Positions 60,366-64,000 of a stretch of 64,000 nucleotides of DNA are shown one piece after another. The stretch is from Thermohalobaculum sp038534135. Its GTDB lineage: Bacteria > Pseudomonadota > Alphaproteobacteria > Rhodobacterales > Rhodobacteraceae. The notes under the pieces are model-generated. The model saw nothing but the letters and a program-made list of their open reading frames with translations, had not been told where the DNA came from and searched no databases. The translations under genes were made by a program, and so were the position numbers. Every line of letters begins with the position of its first letter. Within the stretch, counting starts at the first letter, position 1. Location of the stretch: contig JBCAXJ010000003.1 of NCBI GenBank assembly GCA_038534135.1, forward strand, positions 62,001-126,000, given 5' to 3'.

Positions 60366-61891
60366 CCGCGTTCGACCCGACACTCGAAGCGATCGCGCGG
60401 TGGCAGCAGGCGCAGGAGGCCTTCTGGAACGCTGCCGCGACATCTGAAGCGTTCAGCGATCCATCGGCGTTTCTGCCGCCCGAATGGCCGGCCGCAGACG
60501 ATCTGATCGAACGGTTCCTCGCGGGCTTTCTGCCAAAAGACGGCGCGGCTGAGCAGGATTGGCAGCGCCTGCTGTCGGCTGGCACGTCGTACCAAAAAAC
60601 CGTCGCTGCCACCTGGGCCGAAATACGCTTGGAGTTCGAGGCTGCCCGGATCGCACTTCAGGGCGCGCCCGGAGCGCACGCGGACTGGCGTCTCTTCCGC
60701 GATCGCTGGTTTGCAATCGCCGAGGCGGCTTTCATCCGGTTGCAACGCAAGCCCGAGTTTCTGTCGGCTCAGCGGGACGTCCTGTTCGCGCTGGCGACCT
60801 GGCTTCGCGGTCAACCCGAGCAGGTCCGGGCGACGATCCGCGCCGCACGCTTGACGCAGAGGACCGGGCAGAACGCTTTGCTGGGCGTCACCACGGTCGG
60901 CGTTGCCGAAACCCCGCGCGAGGTCGTCTGGAGCAAAGGCAAGACAAGACTGTCGCGTTATCGGCCCCTGCGCCAGATGGCGAAACCTGTCGGGACGGTT
61001 GTGATCTGCTATGGTTTGATCGGGCGGCAGACGATGACCGATCTGGTGCCAGAGCGGTCGCTTGTCCGCAATCTGCTGGCGCACGGCGTTGATGTTTTCG
61101 TGATCGACTGGGGCTTCGCAGGGTCGGAAGATCGGGACAATGGCCTTGATCACTATGTCACGGATCATCTTTCGGGATGTCTCGACGCGGCGCGCGCGAC
61201 AGCATGCGTCGATAATCTGACCCTGTTCGGAATTTGTCAGGGCGGCACGTTCGCGGCCTGCCATGCGGCCCGAAACCTGGGCGATCTGAACGGTCTGATT
61301 TGCGCCGGAACGCCGATCGACATGCATGCTGATGCTCAGGACGGCGATCCAGCGCACGGGCTTCTGAATCTCTGGGTCAGATCGTTGTCCGACGACGACA
61401 TAGAAGCTTTGATCGCGATGGAGAACGGGCTGTCGGGCGATTTCCTGGGCACGGTCTTCAACCAGCTCAACCCGATCCGCACCCTGTCGCGCTACATCAT
61501 CGATATGCCGGACAGAGCCACAGATCTCACGGATCTGCGGCTTTTCATGGCGATGGAGACCTGGCTGGCGGATCGGCCCGATCTTCCCGAGGCCTTGGCC
61601 CGCACATGGCTTCTGGATGTGTACAAGGGCAATGCGCTTGTCGAGGGCCGGTTGTCCCTGAATGGCCAACCTGTCGATCTGTCGAACATCGGCGTGCCGG
61701 TGCTCAACATCACGGCAAGCGGTGATCACATAATTCCACCGCCGTGCAGCAGGGCGTTCGGGCGGTTTCTTCCGGCGGACCGGTATCGCGAACTCTCCGT
61801 CCCGGCCGGGCATATCGGGATGTTCGTTGGACGCAAATCGCAGACGCTGTTGGCGCCCGAGATCGTGCGTTGGCTGCACACGATCGGTTGA
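60362..61891 (+). CDS. Poly(3-hydroxyalkanoate) synthase-like protein with an extra N-terminal helical domain
   Basis: 509 residues. The C-terminal alpha/beta-hydrolase part (about 205-509) carries the PhaC box GICQGG with nucleophile Cys292, Asp in TASGDHIIPP and His in VPAGHIGMFVG, plus YRPLRQMAKPVGTVVICYGLIGRQTMTDLVPERSLVRNLLAHGVDVFVIDWG, typical of class III PhaC. The first ~190 residues are helical (FLSAQRDVLFALATWLRGQPEQV) and reminiscent of the separate PhaE subunit of class III synthases, suggesting a fused form. It likely polymerises hydroxyacyl-CoA at granules; no phasin or phaA/B genes are adjacent. Confidence 0.8.
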   Translation: MTAFDPTLEAIARWQQAQEAFWNAAATSEAFSDPSAFLPPEWPAADDLIERFLAGFLPKDGAAEQDWQRLLSAGTSYQKTVAATWAEIRLEFEAARIALQGAPGAHADWRLFRDRWFAIAEAAFIRLQRKPEFLSAQRDVLFALATWLRGQPEQVRATIRAARLTQRTGQNALLGVTTVGVAETPREVVWSKGKTRLSRYRPLRQMAKPVGTVVICYGLIGRQTMTDLVPERSLVRNLLAHGVDVFVIDWGFAGSEDRDNGLDHYVTDHLSGCLDAARATACVDNLTLFGICQGGTFAACHAARNLGDLNGLICAGTPIDMHADAQDGDPAHGLLNLWVRSLSDDDIEALIAMENGLSGDFLGTVFNQLNPIRTLSRYIIDMPDRATDLTDLRLFMAMETWLADRPDLPEALARTWLLDVYKGNALVEGRLSLNGQPVDLSNIGVPVLNITASGDHIIPPPCSRAFGRFLPADRYRELSVPAGHIGMFVGRKSQTLLAPEIVRWLHTIG

Positions 61892-62036
61892 GGATCGAAT
61901 TCTCCGCGTTGTGCGCGCTTCCAACGCGTGGGAGAATCACGCCCTATCCGATTGCATTGGTGGTCTGACCGTCTATCTTGGTCGGAGGTCCGAGTGCTCG
62001 GGCATGGTGATGATCGCAGGACGATTGGAATTGCGG

Positions 62037-63788
62037 ATGGCTTTTCGGACAGTCTCGTTGGCATCTGGCGCGGTGTTTGCGTTGATTTCGGCTTTCGTGC
62101 CGGTATCGGCGTCCGCGCAGGGGATCGCGGGGTCGTACCTGTCGGCCCGCCAGGCCGAAGCGCGCGGAGATATTGCGGAAGCCGCGCGGCTTTACTCAGA
62201 GACGCTGGCGCGGGACTCGCAGAACGACGTGATCATGGAGCGGACCATGATCCACCAGATTGCGGCGGGCCTGGTGCCAGACGGGATCGCGCTTGCGCGC
62301 CGGTACGAAGCCATCAAGCCCGGCCACCACCTTGGCGTGCTGGCGCTGGCGGCGGATGCCTTCCGCAAGAAAGACCCGGATGCAGCAATCGAAACGCTCG
62401 AGTCCGGCAGCACCTTTGTCGGCCAGGTCATGGCAGCGTGGGCGGATTATGGTCTCGGAGAGCTGGATGCGGCGCGCGCGAGGCTGCTTGAGCTCGAAAC
62501 CACGGAGGACAACGGCCGCCCGGGGCAGATCGTAGCCGCGTATCACCTTGGCTTGCTCGAAGCGGCTGCGGGTGATGACAGTGCGGCGGTGCTGGCCTAT
62601 GAACGCACGATGGATCTCGCGAATGGTGGGACATTGCGTCTTGCCGAATTGAGAGCCCGGGCTCTCACGCGCCTCGGCCGTCGCGACGAAGCGTTGGCTG
62701 TGATCAATGAAAGACTGGCGTCGACCTACGGCAACATTGGCCTTTCGCTCGTCGCCGAGCGGATAGAGTCGGGCGAAACGCTTCCCGTGCTCGTGGACGC
62801 CGCCGAGAAAGGCGCCGCCGAGGTGCTGTTTGGCGTGTCAGGTCTTCTGGCACGCGGGCGGAACCGATTGATTGCCTTGGCTTATTCGCGTCTCGCCGTG
62901 CACCTGCATGGTGATCTGACCGAAGCGAAACTGCTGATCGCGCAGATCCTGGATCAGGACGAGCAGTACGATCTGGCGGTGGCCGCCTACGCCGCGATCC
63001 CGGATACCTCGCCCGAGGCTCTGAATGCCCGGATCGGCAAGGCCGAGGCGATGCAGGCCGCCGGTCGCGTGGACGAAGCTGTCGAGGCGATGCGCGCGAC
63101 GATCACCTCTTATCCCGATGCGATCGAGGCGCATACGGCTTTGGGAGACATGCTCCGGCGGGAAAGCCGCTTCGATGAAGCCAGCACGGCCTATGACGGC
63201 GCCGTGAAACTGCTGCCAAGCATCGAAACGCACCATTGGGCATTGTTCTATCAGCGTGGCATCACGTTCGAACGCTCAAAGGAATGGGACAAGGCCGAGG
63301 CCGATTTCCGCAAGGCGTTGGAACTGCGGCCGGAACAGCCGGACGTTCTGAACTATCTTGGCTATTCCCTGGTTGAATTTGGCCTGAAGCTGGATGAAGC
63401 CGAGGAGATGATCGAGAAGGCGGTCGAGCAACGGCCCGATGATGGTTACATCGTCGACTCTCTTGGGTGGGTGCTCTATCGGTTCGGCGAGTTCGAGCGC
63501 GCCGTCGAACATCTGGAACGCGCCGTCGAGTTGCGCCCGGTTGATCCCGTGATCAACGATCACTTCGGAGATGCGCTCTGGATGGTTGGCCGCAAGATCG
63601 AGGCAGAGTTCCAGTGGAAGCGGGCTTTATCGTTCGAGCCTGAAGACAAGGATGCGGAACGGATCCGCCGGAAACTTGATGTTGGGCTCAACGTCGTTCT
63701 GGACGAAGAGAAGGAACTCGGCCTGCCGGGGATCATCGGCCGCAATGGCACGGACAACGCCGGAGATGCGAAGAAGGATGGTGGCTGA
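62037..63788 (+). CDS. Exported tetratricopeptide-repeat protein
   Basis: 583 residues from the ATG at 62037, chosen because it begins a signal peptide (MAFRTVSLASGAVFALISAFVPVSASAQG); ATGs at 62004 and 62010 are possible alternatives. The mature protein is a solenoid of TPR-type repeats, clearest at 370-560 (AEADFRKALELRPEQPDVLNYLGYSLVEFG; AEEMIEKAVEQRPDDGYIVDSLGWVLYRFGEFERAVEHLERAVELRPVDPVINDHFGDALW). Probably periplasmic or outer-membrane associated scaffold. The end overlaps ispE by 11 bp, as is common in alphaproteobacteria. Confidence 0.88.
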   Translation: MAFRTVSLASGAVFALISAFVPVSASAQGIAGSYLSARQAEARGDIAEAARLYSETLARDSQNDVIMERTMIHQIAAGLVPDGIALARRYEAIKPGHHLGVLALAADAFRKKDPDAAIETLESGSTFVGQVMAAWADYGLGELDAARARLLELETTEDNGRPGQIVAAYHLGLLEAAAGDDSAAVLAYERTMDLANGGTLRLAELRARALTRLGRRDEALAVINERLASTYGNIGLSLVAERIESGETLPVLVDAAEKGAAEVLFGVSGLLARGRNRLIALAYSRLAVHLHGDLTEAKLLIAQILDQDEQYDLAVAAYAAIPDTSPEALNARIGKAEAMQAAGRVDEAVEAMRATITSYPDAIEAHTALGDMLRRESRFDEASTAYDGAVKLLPSIETHHWALFYQRGITFERSKEWDKAEADFRKALELRPEQPDVLNYLGYSLVEFGLKLDEAEEMIEKAVEQRPDDGYIVDSLGWVLYRFGEFERAVEHLERAVELRPVDPVINDHFGDALWMVGRKIEAEFQWKRALSFEPEDKDAERIRRKLDVGLNVVLDEEKELGLPGIIGRNGTDNAGDAKKDGG

Positions 63789-64000
63789 GCCAGGTACTGT
63801 CCGGGAAAGCGCTCCAGCCAAGGTCAATCTCTATCTGCACCTCTGCGGACAGCGCGCGGACGGATATCATCTTCTCGAGTCTTTGGCCGTCTTTCCGGAT
63901 GTCGGAGACGTTCTGCATGCGGCACCCGCCGATACGCTCAGCCTGACGATTTGCGGACCTTGTGCCGAGGGATTGAGCACCGGAGAGGACAATCTGGTCT
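63778..64000 (+). CDS. ispE: 4-diphosphocytidyl-2-C-methyl-D-erythritol kinase IspE, partial (cut by window end)
   Basis: The first 74 residues are visible. ESAPAKVNLYLHLCGQRADGYHLLESLAVFPDVGDVL is the IspE N-terminus: the APAKVNLYL substrate-binding segment with its catalytic Lys, and RADGYHLLESL. GHMP kinase of the MEP isoprenoid pathway, phosphorylating CDP-ME. The start is the ATG at 63778 inside the TPR gene end, or the GTG next to it. The ATP-binding glycine loop lies beyond the window. Confidence 0.93.
   Translation, partial: MVAEPGTVRESAPAKVNLYLHLCGQRADGYHLLESLAVFPDVGDVLHAAPADTLSLTICGPCAEGLSTGEDNLV

Noticed and set aside
60344..61924. Long minus-strand ORF opposite the PHA synthase
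   Set aside because: Mirror of a real gene with intact catalytic triad; the antisense product has no recognisable domain.

Overview
The window is GC-rich chromosomal DNA of an alphaproteobacterium, most likely a member of Rhodobacterales (Roseobacter/Rhodobacter type). The evidence is the gene order murB-ddl-ftsQ-ftsA-ftsZ followed by lpxC-bamD-recN, an FtsZ ending in EIPAFLRRQAN, a TTAA-N7-TTAA (CtrA-type) site, and many families typical of that group. This is an inference from gene content; no 16S rRNA or tRNA gene was seen.

Layout. 1-7.5 kb: an APC permease, then the end of the division/cell-wall cluster (murB, ddl, ftsQ, ftsA, ftsZ). 7.5-14.6 kb: a PAS histidine kinase on the minus strand, lpxC, bamD, recN, a Ser/Thr kinase with one membrane anchor, and a single-domain globin. 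15-23 kb: a small beta-barrel-like protein, a serine hydrolase, bluB under a cobalamin riboswitch, an amidohydrolase, a GlcD-type FAD oxidase, a thioesterase and a ClC chloride channel.

23.8-31.2 kb: the most unusual region, a minus-strand operon that looks like a new RiPP (ribosomally made, modified peptide) system. In transcription order it encodes a zinc-ribbon/adenylyl cyclase/AAA-ATPase/TPR regulator, a YcaO protein, a TfuA protein, a thermolysin-like metallopeptidase and a 303-residue candidate precursor. The precursor carries sixteen tandem hexapeptides of the form Q-S-R-A-M-M between a 191-residue leader and a 16-residue acidic tail. Almost every nucleotide difference between repeats is synonymous, so selection is holding the peptide sequence. 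YcaO, TfuA and the peptidase are joined by ATGA stop/start overlaps, including a chain of three four-codon micro-ORFs made by an 11-bp tandem repeat.

31.3-44.6 kb: an SDR, a small exported protein, a DsbA-fold isomerase, a CpdA/GpdQ-type phosphodiesterase and a Ugp-like ABC importer (ugpC-A-E-B) divergent from a LysR regulator. Two AT-richer orphan genes flank the importer. A class III aminotransferase and a Tm-1-like protein follow; the latter is bounded by an exact 21-bp direct repeat.

44.7-53.7 kb: a tryptophan/anthranilate catabolic operon. It has a 2-aminobenzoyl-CoA monooxygenase/reductase, SDR, MarR, enoyl-CoA hydratase, tryptophan 2,3-dioxygenase, aryl-CoA ligase and RidA, with a divergent MmgE/PrpD gene.

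53.8-64 kb: a PQQ-type sugar dehydrogenase with a small cytochrome c, a ThDP enzyme, a VOC protein, an SH3b protein, a D-2-hydroxyacid dehydrogenase, a GNAT acetyltransferase, a PHA synthase with an extra N-terminal domain, a TPR protein and the start of ispE. A hairpin repeat (arms GTCCCGGG/CCCGGGAC) recurs in intergenic gaps at 19.1, 49.0 and 55.6 kb.
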